Shown here: positions 15,539 to 23,244 of the stretch, piece by piece
Position numbering within the stretch: position 1 is the stretch's first letter
How the letters are laid out: each line of letters starts with the position of its first letter
Source: Burkholderiaceae bacterium
Lineage (GTDB): Bacteria; Pseudomonadota; Gammaproteobacteria; Burkholderiales; Burkholderiaceae
NCBI GenBank assembly: GCA_023253905.1
Contig: JALREG010000040.1
Location: forward strand, 1 to 23,819
Direction: 5' to 3'
Length of the DNA stretch: 23,819 bases
Program-made: the position numbers and the translations under genes
The notes under the pieces: generated by a model
The model's input: only the letters and a program-made list of their open reading frames with translations
Database searches by the model: none
What the model was told of the DNA's origin: nothing

Positions 15539-17026
15539 CAGGACCCCAGCCCACCTCCATCCCCGCGCCCCGACGCCTCCTCGCCACCGCGCAGCGCGTT
15601 CGCGCGACTGGCAGGTCTCATGCCGGCGCGTCGCCGCAACCTGGCCTACCTGCGTCTCTGGTTCGGGCGGCTCACGTTCTGGCTGGGCGCGGTGGGCGTG
15701 GGTCTGCTTGCGGTCGCGTTTGCAAAGCTTGCCGACTGGTTCGGCGAACAGTTTCAGCTGCTCTACTCCGAGTTTCCCTGGATTCCCTGGGTGCTCACGC
15801 CGGCGGGCGGGGTCCTGCTCCTCTGGATCACCCGCCGCTATTTTCCCGGTGCCGAGGGCAGCGGCATTCCGCAGACCCTCGCCCATATGTCGGCGCCAAA
15901 CGCCGAACGGCCTCACCCGCTGCTGTCGCTACGCATCATTGTCGGCAAGATCCTGGTGGGGGCGGGCGCGGTCGGCGCGGGCTTCTCGCTGGGCCGCGAG
16001 GGTCCCACGGTGCAGGTGGGCGCGTCGCTCATGAATGAGCTGCACAAGTTTCTGCCGCGATCACTTCACGTCAGCCGCGAACACCTCATTGTCGCGGGCG
16101 GGGCTGCAGGCATCGCGGCTGCGTTCAATACCCCCCTCGCCGGCATCATGTTCGCCATCGAGGAAATGACCCGCAGCGTCGGCACCCGGGTGAGCGGACT
16201 CATCATCATCGCAATCGTTCTGGCCGGTGTGGTGTCGCAAGCACTGATCGGCGGCGGCCACTACTTTGGCCACATCCTGATTGCCGCGGAAACGGGGGAC
16301 CTGCTGATCTGGGTCATCGTTGCCTCGCTCGCAAGCGGCGTCGCCGGCGGTCTCTTCGCCAGAATGCTGATCAAGGCAGCACTCGGCTGGACTGGGCCCA
16401 TCGCTGATTTTCGCCGGCGCCGGCCGCTGGTGTTCGCAGCGTTCTGCGGCCTGCTGATCGCGGCCATGGGCTCGCTTACCGCTGGCGCCATCTTCGGTAC
16501 CGGCTATGAGCCCACGCGCGCGCTTCTGGAGGGCGACGCTGACAGCCTGCCGTGGTACTTCTTTTTCTTCAAGCTCGCCGCCACCTTTGTATCCTATCTG
16601 AGCGGCCTCCCCGGCGGCATCTTCGCGCCCTCGCTCAGCATCGGTGCCGGGCTGGGTCACGCGCTCACTTATCTGCTGGGCAATCCCGAGCACGCAGGCA
16701 TGTTGCTGGTCCTTGCCATGGCGGGCTTTCTTGCAGCCGCCACGCAGGCACCGATCACGTCGTTCATCATCGTGATGGAAATGGTTGATGGGTATTCCAA
16801 GGTGATTGCGCTCATGGCGGTAGCGCTATTTGCAAGCTGGATCTCACGGCTCTTTTGCCCGCCGCTCTACATGACACTCGCCCGACGCTACGCGCCCCCG
16901 CCACCGCCTCCCCCAGCGCCTCCTGCAGCGCCCGAGGCACCTCTGGAAGCGCCTTCTGCCGCGCCTTCCACGCCTTCCGTAGCGCCGGACGCGCCCCGTA
17001 CACCCGCCGACCCGCGCCGGCCCTAG
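15536..17026 (+). CDS. ClC family chloride channel/antiporter (ClcB-like)
   Basis: This is a 496-residue membrane protein of the ClC family. It keeps the three selectivity motifs GSGIP (108-112), GREGP (153-157) and GIFAPSL (361-367), and the central Tyr445 in PPLY. The external gate E155 and the inner proton glutamate E210 (in FAIEEM, aligning with E203 of E. coli ClcA) are both present, so it is more likely a 2Cl-/H+ exchanger than a pure channel. Such proteins help in acid resistance. Residues 453-496 are an unusual Pro/Ala-rich tail with seven consecutive prolines and no CBS domains. The start is TTG at 15536, supported by GGAG at 15525-15528, 7 nt upstream. It is divergent from sulP, and the CoA-transferase gene follows after 27 bp. 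Confidence 0.93.
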   Translation: MQDPSPPPSPRPDASSPPRSAFARLAGLMPARRRNLAYLRLWFGRLTFWLGAVGVGLLAVAFAKLADWFGEQFQLLYSEFPWIPWVLTPAGGVLLLWITRRYFPGAEGSGIPQTLAHMSAPNAERPHPLLSLRIIVGKILVGAGAVGAGFSLGREGPTVQVGASLMNELHKFLPRSLHVSREHLIVAGGAAGIAAAFNTPLAGIMFAIEEMTRSVGTRVSGLIIIAIVLAGVVSQALIGGGHYFGHILIAAETGDLLIWVIVASLASGVAGGLFARMLIKAALGWTGPIADFRRRRPLVFAAFCGLLIAAMGSLTAGAIFGTGYEPTRALLEGDADSLPWYFFFFKLAATFVSYLSGLPGGIFAPSLSIGAGLGHALTYLLGNPEHAGMLLVLAMAGFLAAATQAPITSFIIVMEMVDGYSKVIALMAVALFASWISRLFCPPLYMTLARRYAPPPPPPPAPPAAPEAPLEAPSAAPSTPSVAPDAPRTPADPRRP

Positions 17027-17053
17027 GCCTGCCCCACTCCGCTTTCTCTCACC

Positions 17054-18235
17054 ATGACCCCAGCCGAACTTCCCCTCGAGGGCATCACGGTCGTCTCGCT
17101 CGAGCAGGCTATCGCCGCGCCGTTTTGCACCCGCCAGCTCGCCGACCTCGGTGCCCGCGTCATCAAGATCGAACGGCCCGACGGCGGTGACTTCGCCCGC
17201 GGCTACGACGGCCGGGTCAAAGGATTGAGTTCGCATTTCGTCTGGACCAACCGATCGAAGGAAAGTCTGACGCTTGACCTCAAGCAGCCGGCCGGGCTCG
17301 ACGCGCTGAAGCGTCTCATCGGTCGCGCTGACGTTCTGGTGCAGAACCTCGCCCCGGGCGCCGCTACACGCATGGGGCTGGACCACGAAAGTCTCGCTCC
17401 CATTCACCCTGCGCTGATCGTCTGCGACATCTCGGGCTACGGATCCGATGGTCCCTATCGCGACCGCAAAGCCTACGACCTGCTGGTCCAGAGCGAATCA
17501 GGTTTTCTGTCGATCACCGGAAGCCCCGATGAAATGGCCAAGGCGGGCTGTTCCATCGTGGACATCTCCGCAGGCATGTATGCCTACAGCGCGATCCTCG
17601 CTGCGCTCCTGAAGCGCGGTCGAACCGGTCGCGGCTGCCGCATCGACATTTCGATGCTCGAATCAATGGCCGAGTGGATGGGCTTTCCGCTCTACTACGG
17701 CTTTGACGGCGCACCGCCGCCGCCGCGCGCCGGCGCCATGCATGCCTCGATCTGCCCCTACGGTCCATTCGCCTGCGGCGATGGCCGCACGGTGATGCTG
17801 GGCATCCAGAACGAGCGCGAATGGCAATCCTTCTGCGAGCAGGTGCTGGGCCAGGCCGATCTTGCAACCGACCCCCGCTTTGACAGCAACTCCCGGCGAC
17901 TGGCCGCACGCGACGAGGTCCACCGCCTGATCAACGCCCGTTTCTCTTCAATGACTGCCGAGCAGGTGATCACGCTCCTCGACACCGCGCGGATTGCCTT
18001 TGGCGAAGTCAACACGATCGCGGGTCTGTGGGCGCACCCGCAGCTTGCCGCCCGCGGTCGCTGGCAATCGGTACAGACCGAGCAGGGCCCGGTCCCCGCG
18101 CTCCTGCCGCCGGGGCATACCGCAGCCCGCTTCGACCCCGTGCCCCAGCTGGGCGAGCACAGTCACGCCATCCTGACCGAACTCGGCTATGACGGGGCAG
18201 AGGTCAGTGCACTGAAAGCCGCTCGCGTGATCTGA
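17054..18235 (+). CDS. Family III CoA-transferase (CaiB/BaiF)
   Basis: This is a 393-residue cytoplasmic CoA-transferase of family III, the group of formyl-CoA:oxalate, carnitine (CaiB) and several dicarboxylate CoA-transferases, which pass CoA between two acids through an aspartyl-CoA thioester. Typical segments are LEGITVVSLEQAIAAPFCTR (8-27), DLGARVIKIERPDGGD (31-46), the catalytic KAYDLLVQSESG with D142, and RIDISMLESM in the middle. Length and ends match the family. The start is the ATG at 17054, 27 bp after the ClC stop and with little ribosome site, so it may depend on transcription from the ClC gene. It converges on acetate kinase, 23 bp away. The acid substrate cannot be named from sequence. 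Both genes deal in activated acids, but a shared pathway is only a guess. Confidence 0.93.
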   Translation: MTPAELPLEGITVVSLEQAIAAPFCTRQLADLGARVIKIERPDGGDFARGYDGRVKGLSSHFVWTNRSKESLTLDLKQPAGLDALKRLIGRADVLVQNLAPGAATRMGLDHESLAPIHPALIVCDISGYGSDGPYRDRKAYDLLVQSESGFLSITGSPDEMAKAGCSIVDISAGMYAYSAILAALLKRGRTGRGCRIDISMLESMAEWMGFPLYYGFDGAPPPPRAGAMHASICPYGPFACGDGRTVMLGIQNEREWQSFCEQVLGQADLATDPRFDSNSRRLAARDEVHRLINARFSSMTAEQVITLLDTARIAFGEVNTIAGLWAHPQLAARGRWQSVQTEQGPVPALLPPGHTAARFDPVPQLGEHSHAILTELGYDGAEVSALKAARVI

Positions 18236-18258
18236 TCCCGCGCAGGCGGCGCCCGCGG

Positions 18259-19497
18259 TCAGCCCTGGCGTGCGAGATGCTCGCGGCAGGCACCCACGAT
18301 CACCGACTCCTCATCAGTTGGCATCACGCGCACCGCCACGCTTGCTGAGGGATCACCGATGAGCGCTGCGCCCGACTCATTGGAAGCGCGATCCAGCCGC
18401 ACCCCCATCCAGGCCAGCCGGTCAGCAATGCGGGCGCGGACCGGCGGACTGTTCTCGCCGATCCCGGCCGTGAAGACCAGAAGATCACAGCCCCCCAGCG
18501 CCACCGCCGTCGCGGCGATTTCCTGCGCCGCGCGCTCGCAGAAGACCTCGATTGCGAAGGCCGCTCGCGGGTCAGCGCTCGCAAGCAGCGTTCGCACATC
18601 ATGGCTGATACCGGAGAGCCCCAGGAGGCCGCTCCGGTCATAGAGGGCGTGCGACAGCGTGTCGGCATCCATGCCAAGCGCCGTGATGGCATGTAGCGCC
18701 ACCCCGATATCAACGCTACCGGGCCGGGTTCCCATCACCAGTCCGTCCAGGGCGGTCATGCCCATTGAACTTCGAACCGAGCGGCGCTCGACCATGCCGC
18801 AGACGCTCGCGCCATTACCAAGATGCGCCACGATCACCCGGCCGTCGGCGAGCGGACCAGCCACCGCCGGGAGCCGATCCGCAATGAACTGGTAGGACAG
18901 GCCGTGGAATCCGTAGCGTCGCACGCCGCGCTCGCGCATCTCGATCGGTAGGGCATAGGTGGTGTGAAGCGGCGACTGGCTCGCGTGAAACGCGGTATCA
19001 AAACAGCCGACCTGGGCAAGCTCCGGCTGCAGCGCCGCCAGCGCACGGACCCCGGCGAGGTTATGCGGTTGATGAAGCGGCGCAAGCGGCACCTGCGCCT
19101 CGAGCACCGCGATTGCCGCGGCGTCGAGCAGCGCTGGCCGCTCGAACCGACCGCCACCGTGAACGATCCGATGGCCCGCCACCTTGAGGGTGCCACGGAG
19201 ACCCGCCGAACGCTCGAGCACCGCCAGCAGATGATCGATCGCGTCCTGGTGGCTTCTCACTGAGGGCAGCGACTCGGTCACCGCCTGCTCGCGCGCCACC
19301 CGCCATTCGAGGTGAGCGGCGCCAGGCTTGCCACCGAGTCCGGCGACCTGGCCACGAACTCGCGCCGTGGCGACCTCCGATGCCGCTCCACCGGAGCCAG
19401 CCGGCGCGACCGCTCGCGACCGAGCGGCCGCGTAGACCGCGAACTTGACGCTCGATGATCCGCAGTTGAGGACCAGGATCGAGTCGTCAGCGCGCAT
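18259..19497 (-). CDS. ackA: Acetate kinase
   Basis: This cytoplasmic ASKHA-fold kinase interconverts acetate + ATP and acetyl phosphate + ADP. The 412-residue protein keeps the active-site set: N11 in VLNCGSSSVKF, R110 in GHRIVHGGG, H142, D167 in CFDTAFH, H198 in YGFHG, H225 in HLGNGAS, R258 in MGTRPGS, the FTAGIGENS loop and E397 in PTDEE. The usual HGTSH reads HGLSY here, a variant I recall from other proteobacterial acetate kinases. Residues about 24-60 form an Ala/Gly-rich insertion near the first strand. The ATG at 19497 is 2 bp after the stop of the IclR regulator, so the two are co-transcribed. No phosphotransacetylase gene is in the window. Propionate or butyrate kinase activity is possible. 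Confidence 0.94.
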   Translation of the reverse strand: MRADDSILVLNCGSSSVKFAVYAAARSRAVAPAGSGGAASEVATARVRGQVAGLGGKPGAAHLEWRVAREQAVTESLPSVRSHQDAIDHLLAVLERSAGLRGTLKVAGHRIVHGGGRFERPALLDAAAIAVLEAQVPLAPLHQPHNLAGVRALAALQPELAQVGCFDTAFHASQSPLHTTYALPIEMRERGVRRYGFHGLSYQFIADRLPAVAGPLADGRVIVAHLGNGASVCGMVERRSVRSSMGMTALDGLVMGTRPGSVDIGVALHAITALGMDADTLSHALYDRSGLLGLSGISHDVRTLLASADPRAAFAIEVFCERAAQEIAATAVALGGCDLLVFTAGIGENSPPVRARIADRLAWMGVRLDRASNESGAALIGDPSASVAVRVMPTDEESVIVGACREHLARQG

Positions 19498-19499
19498 GT

Positions 19500-20288
19500 C
19501 TACCAGTCGACTGTCTGCGCCATTTCTTCGGCCGCCGCACGCATGGCGGGGATGAACTCCATTGCGTCGGCAAGACCCAGGCGTGAGGCGGGAAGGTGCA
19601 TGGCCAGAGCTGCCACCACACGACCATCCACATCAAGTACCGGTACAGCCAGGCAGCTGACCCCGGCCAGATATTCCTCGGAATCGGTGGCGTAACCCTG
19701 CTGCCGCACCCGATCGAGCTCCTCGGACAGCCGCGACGGATCAACCATGGTGCGCTGAGTGTGACGGACCAGCGGACTCTGGCGAATGAAGCGGTCGCGA
19801 GCGCGGCGGTTCATGTAGCCGAGAAACAGTTTGCCACTTGCCGAGGCATAGAGGGGCTCGACCGAACCCGCACCCAGACTCAGCTTGAGCGGCCAGCCGG
19901 TTTCGATGCGATCGAGGTACATCACCGCATTGCCGTTTGGAATGGTGAGATTGCAGGTTTCCCCGACGGTCTCAACCAACTCTTCGAGAATTGCATGGCG
20001 TGCCGCCCGCCCGGGCGAGCTGAGCAGCACCTGGCCGGCGAGCCGGTTCAGCCGCTCTCCCCCCTGGTAGCGCTTGCTGCCGGGTTCACGACCCACCAAC
20101 CCGGCGAATTCGAGCGTGCTCAGGATTCGGAAGACGGTGGGTTTGGGCAGATCGACCTGCTTGCACAGCTCCGCCAACTGGGGCGGCGTCTGGCTGCAGG
20201 CAATCGCCTCGATGATCTTGAACGCACGCAGAACTGCAGAGCCTGAAGGGACTGCATCATCTTCGATAGGCAAAACCTGACTGGACAT
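19500..20288 (-). CDS. IclR family transcriptional regulator
   Basis: This is a 262-residue DNA-binding regulator. Residues about 17-80 form the winged helix-turn-helix (LAELCKQVDLPKPTVFRILSTLE), and residues about 95-262 the IclR effector-binding GAF-like domain, ending with the usual AVPVLDVDGRVVAALAM segment. IclR proteins commonly control small-acid or aromatic catabolism and often regulate their own operon. The ATG at 20288 is fixed by a strong GGGAGGAG site at 20294-20301, 5 nt upstream. A longer frame from 20336 is rejected. Its stop lies 2 bp before ackA, which makes ackA the most likely target. The effector is unknown; acetate-related metabolites or another small acid are plausible. 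Confidence 0.93.
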   Translation of the reverse strand: MSSQVLPIEDDAVPSGSAVLRAFKIIEAIACSQTPPQLAELCKQVDLPKPTVFRILSTLEFAGLVGREPGSKRYQGGERLNRLAGQVLLSSPGRAARHAILEELVETVGETCNLTIPNGNAVMYLDRIETGWPLKLSLGAGSVEPLYASASGKLFLGYMNRRARDRFIRQSPLVRHTQRTMVDPSRLSEELDRVRQQGYATDSEEYLAGVSCLAVPVLDVDGRVVAALAMHLPASRLGLADAMEFIPAMRAAAEEMAQTVDW

Positions 20289-20293
20289 GTTGA

Positions 20294-20301
20294 CTCCTCC
20301 C
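20294..20301 (-). promoter_or_regulatory. Strong ribosome binding site of the iclR-type gene
   Basis: GGGAGGAG on the minus strand, 5 nt before the ATG at 20288, is the best Shine-Dalgarno match I noticed for a recognised gene in the window and rules out the upstream in-frame start at 20336. Confidence 0.8.
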
Positions 20302-20370
20302 TGGTGAGCGCCATGAGCCACTACACCGGGCACCATTCAGGCAAGGCCTGCTGGGGCTTCTTGGGGCGTT

Positions 20371-20384
20371 GAGGGGAATCCCTC
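20371..20384. repeat. Inverted repeat in the iclR-ackA leader
   Basis: GAGGG-GAAT-CCCTC is a 5-bp inverted repeat around 4 nt. It lies about 8 nt into the transcript predicted from the promoter at 20399-20427. It may be an operator or a leader hairpin. Confidence 0.35.
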
Positions 20385-20398
20385 GGGGCTCGCCGGTA

Positions 20399-20427
20399 AA
20401 TATAAGGGCAAACCCGTAGATTGTGAA
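20399..20427 (-). promoter_or_regulatory. Sigma-70-like promoter of the iclR-ackA unit
   Basis: On the minus strand TTCACA (20427-20422) and TATATT (20404-20399) each match the -35 and -10 consensus in five of six positions, with an ideal 17-bp spacer. The region is the most AT-rich stretch I noticed in this GC-rich window. The leader would be about 105 nt long. A direct repeat TGAAATGAAAT (plus strand 20424-20434) covers the -35 box and could be part of a regulator site, as expected if the IclR protein controls its own promoter. Confidence 0.65.
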
Positions 20428-20498
20428 ATGAAATTTAAGCCGCGAAAAACGGAATGTCGGGCGCCCGCTAGCTCACCCTCGAGGCCCGGCACACCCGT

Positions 20499-20516
20499 CC
20501 GCGCCGGTTTACGCGG
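20499..20516. repeat. Stem-loop candidate next to the gntR-type stop codon
   Basis: CCGCG at 20499-20503 and CGCGG at 20512-20516 form a 5-bp stem with an 8-nt loop, directly after the stop of the GntR-type gene. No T-run follows on the minus strand, so a Rho-independent terminator is not well supported. Confidence 0.25.
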
Positions 20517-21224
20517 TCAGGCGATGCGCCGGCGCTGCGCCTGATGGAGCGTGTGCAGCGTGATGCTGCGCACCTCGGCCTTGCTCTGTTCGATATGAGC
20601 ACGGAGCAGCATCTTTGCCTGATCGGCTTTGCGCTGGAGCACTGCGCGGAGGATGCGCGCATGTTCCTGGTAGGTGGCGTCAATACGGTCGTCGCGGGTG
20701 AAGTCGAGCCGACGCACGATCCGTATCCGGCCCGTCACATCATCGTGAACCCGGGCGATTTCGTCGTTGCCCGCCGCCTTCACGAGCGCCGAGTGAAAGC
20801 GCTCATCGAGCTCGCCCACCGCGGGTCCGTCACGCAGTCGCTCGCCTGAAGGCAGCAGCCAGGTCTGGCGGAGCGGCGCGAGCAGCTGCTCGGGCTCCTC
20901 GGCCTGGACGAGCCGGGTCACGGCATCGAGTTCAAGCAGTACCCTCAGGTCGTAGAGCTGATCGATCCGATCAAAATCGATCGGGCGGACGAACCAGCCT
21001 GTTTTCGATTCGACCTCCACCAGCCCCTCATCACGCAGCCGGGACAGGGCCTCGCGGATGGGCGTACGGCTCACTCCCATCTGTTCGGCCAGTGCCGCCT
21101 CGGACAGGCGCTGACCGGGGGCAAAGAGAAACTCATGCAGATCGGCCTTGAGCCGGTGATACACCTGCTCCGACAGCTTGTCGCGCGAGCGGGCGGCCGG
21201 GTCGGTGGAAGCGAGCTGAATCAT
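20517..21224 (-). CDS. GntR family regulator, FadR/FCD subfamily
   Basis: This is a 235-residue regulator. The winged helix-turn-helix covers about 14-80 (SEAALAEQMGVSRTPIREAL, then RLRDEGLVEVESKTGWFV). The FCD effector domain covers about 87-220 and has the metal-ligand set of this subfamily: D140 and H144 (DERFH), H188 (YQEH) and H210 (LRAHIEQ). FCD domains usually bind a small carboxylic acid through the metal. The ATG at 21224 overlaps the stop of the DppF-like gene (ATGA), so it is made from the transporter mRNA and probably regulates it or linked catabolic genes. A regulator at the 3' end of a transport operon suggests feedback control. The ligand is unknown. Confidence 0.92.
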   Translation of the reverse strand: MIQLASTDPAARSRDKLSEQVYHRLKADLHEFLFAPGQRLSEAALAEQMGVSRTPIREALSRLRDEGLVEVESKTGWFVRPIDFDRIDQLYDLRVLLELDAVTRLVQAEEPEQLLAPLRQTWLLPSGERLRDGPAVGELDERFHSALVKAAGNDEIARVHDDVTGRIRIVRRLDFTRDDRIDATYQEHARILRAVLQRKADQAKMLLRAHIEQSKAEVRSITLHTLHQAQRRRIA

Positions 21225-22198
21225 TCCGACGAGGATACCCGGTTCGCGGTAAGCAGGCAGGCGACCGCTCGGCCGCCGATGCTGGTGAGTCGGGGCTTGT
21301 CACGGCCGCAGCGGTCCTGCCCATCGGGGCAACGGCCATGAAAACGACAGGCCGAGGCGGGCGGGTCCACCGGACTGCGCGCCTCACCCTGCAGACGAAT
21401 GCGCGGCCCCTGCCCGGGGATCGACGAAATCAGTGCGCGCGTGTAGGGGTGGAGCGGCGAGCGGAACACCTGATCTGATGGCCCGACTTCAACGATTTCG
21501 CCGAGATACATGACCGCCACCCGCTCGGTGAGCAACCGCACCACGTTCAGATCATGCGACACGAAGATCATCGACAGGCCCAGCTCTCGACGCAGCCGCT
21601 CGAGAAGTTGCAGCACCACCGCCTGCACCGACACATCGAGTGCGGCCGTCGGCTCGTCCAGGATCAGTAGATCGGGCCGCACGGCCAGCGCGCGGGCAAT
21701 ACCCACCCTCGCCTTCTGCCCGCCTGATAACTGATGGGGAAACCGCGCAAGCAACTCGGTCGGCAACCCGACCTGCGCCGCCAGTTCAGCAACGCGCTCA
21801 CCGAGCGCTGTCCGCCCCAGCGACGCGAGAAGCCGGAGCGGCTCTGCGATCGCCTCCTCGGCGGTAAATCGGGGGTTGAGGCTGTCAGTGGGGTCCTGGA
21901 ACACCATCTGGATGCGGGCGCGCTCGGGACTGCGCGCAAAACGCGCCGCAGGCAGCGCGCCGATATCTGCGCCGTCAAACACAATGCGACCGTCGGTGGG
22001 ATCGTGCAGACGCGCAAGCAGACGCGCGAGCGTGGATTTGCCGCAGCCCGACTCCCCGACGAGGCCCACGCTCTCACCGCGGCCAATTGCGAGCGACACA
22101 TCGTCGACGGCATGAAGCATCGAGCCCCGGCTGCCTGCCACCGGGAAATATTTCTTCAGCCGCTCAACACTCAGTAGCGGGCCGGATGCGTCGGTCAT
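21221..22198 (-). CDS. Dipeptide/oligopeptide ABC transporter ATP-binding protein (DppF/OppF-like)
   Basis: This is one of the two cytoplasmic ATPases of a peptide/nickel-type (PepT) ABC importer. The 325-residue protein has Walker A GESGCGKST (48-56), Q-loop QDP (101-103), signature LSGGQKARV (157-165), Walker B LILDEP (178-183) and the switch H215 in VSHD. The C-terminal extension contains HPYTRALISSIPG and four cysteines, C284, C290, C297 and C314, in the pattern known to hold an iron-sulfur cluster in Dpp/Opp ATPases. The signature reads QKARV, where QRQRV is usual. Its ATG at 22198 overlaps the DppD-like stop by 4 bp. Peptide, nickel or another small solute could be the substrate, since the binding protein lies outside the window. 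Confidence 0.93.
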   Translation of the reverse strand: MTDASGPLLSVERLKKYFPVAGSRGSMLHAVDDVSLAIGRGESVGLVGESGCGKSTLARLLARLHDPTDGRIVFDGADIGALPAARFARSPERARIQMVFQDPTDSLNPRFTAEEAIAEPLRLLASLGRTALGERVAELAAQVGLPTELLARFPHQLSGGQKARVGIARALAVRPDLLILDEPTAALDVSVQAVVLQLLERLRRELGLSMIFVSHDLNVVRLLTERVAVMYLGEIVEVGPSDQVFRSPLHPYTRALISSIPGQGPRIRLQGEARSPVDPPASACRFHGRCPDGQDRCGRDKPRLTSIGGRAVACLLTANRVSSSE

Positions 22199-23244
22199 TC
22201 AGGTCTCCCCTGGCGCTCTACCGTATCGGGATACCAACAGGCCACCCGATGTAACGCCTCGCGCGTCTGCGACTCGCCCAGTAGCGGACGGATCCGGCGA
22301 CACCGCTCATCAGCGCGCTCGCAGCGCTCGGCAAAGCGACAGGCGGGCAGGTCGGTTCGCCGCAGGTCAGGCAGATTGCCCGGCACCGGAGCAAGCGCTG
22401 CAATCGACCCCGCGGGTCCCGGGGTCGAGCTGATCAACCGGCGTGTGTAGGGATGGCGCGGCTCGGCAAACAGCGATTCGGTGACCGCATCCTCGACCGC
22501 CTGCCCGGCGTGCATCACCACGATGCGATCGCAATAATCAGCCGCGAGCGCAAGGTCGTGGGTGATGAAAAGGGTCGCCATCTGCCGTTCGCGTGCGAGC
22601 CCGGTGATGAGGTCCATGACCGCGGCCTGGGTCGTGACATCCAGCCCGGTGGTCGGTTCATCGGCAATCAGGAGCGCCGGACGACAGGCCAGCGCAAGCG
22701 CAATCATCACCCGCTGGCACATACCCCCCGAGAGCTCGAACGGGTACGCATTCAGACGCCGCTCGGGGTCGGGAATCGCCACCTCGCGAAGCGCCTGAAT
22801 CGCCCCCTCCCGCAGGCCGCGTGACAGATCTGAACCGCGGGCAAGCGCGTGCCGGCGCAGCACGTCTTCAATCTGGCGCCCCACCCTTCGAATCGGATTA
22901 AGCGCAGTGCGCGGACTCTGAAACACCATTGAAATTTCTCGGCCGCGAAGTTCCGCGAGCACCCGGGGCTCGGCACGCAACAGGTCGATGCCGCCAAAGC
23001 TCGCCTCTCCTCCCGTGATCCGCGCGGCGCGATCGCTGATCCCAAGCAGGGCATAACTCAGCACCGACTTCCCCGATCCGCTCTCGCCCACCAGTCCGAC
23101 GATTTCACCTTTCCTGATCTGCAGGTTCACGCCTTCGAGCGCGCGTACCGCTCCGTCTCGAGTGCGGAATTCGAGATTGAGGTCAGAGACATTGAGAAGC
23201 GGCGGATTGGGCACGCTCCCCCGCGCCGCTAACGGCGCCGTCAT
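22195..23244 (-). CDS. Dipeptide/oligopeptide ABC transporter ATP-binding protein (DppD/OppD-like)
   Basis: This is the partner ATPase of the importer. The 349-residue protein has Walker A GESGSGKS (53-60), Q-loop QSP (109-111), signature LSGGMCQRV (171-179), Walker B LLIADEP (191-197) and switch H229 in ITHD. The SGGMCQRVMIA form is typical of the D-type subunit. The C-terminal extension has HPYTRRLISSTPG and four cysteines, C302, C308, C315 and C336, again the iron-sulfur pattern. The ATG at 23244 overlaps the permease stop by 4 bp (ATGA), and its own stop overlaps the next start in the same way. The heterodimeric ATPase powers uptake of a periplasmic solute, probably a peptide or peptide-like molecule. 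Confidence 0.94.
   Translation of the reverse strand: MTAPLAARGSVPNPPLLNVSDLNLEFRTRDGAVRALEGVNLQIRKGEIVGLVGESGSGKSVLSYALLGISDRAARITGGEASFGGIDLLRAEPRVLAELRGREISMVFQSPRTALNPIRRVGRQIEDVLRRHALARGSDLSRGLREGAIQALREVAIPDPERRLNAYPFELSGGMCQRVMIALALACRPALLIADEPTTGLDVTTQAAVMDLITGLARERQMATLFITHDLALAADYCDRIVVMHAGQAVEDAVTESLFAEPRHPYTRRLISSTPGPAGSIAALAPVPGNLPDLRRTDLPACRFAERCERADERCRRIRPLLGESQTREALHRVACWYPDTVERQGRPE

Noticed and set aside
18238..18258. CCGCG/CGCGG inverted repeat between the CoA-transferase and ackA stops
   Set aside because: The stem is only 5 bp with an 11-nt loop and no T-run, so it is not distinguishable from chance in GC-rich DNA.
20289..20336. Longer start for the IclR regulator at 20336
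   Set aside because: The strong ribosome site at 20294-20301 lies inside that extension and points to the ATG at 20288.
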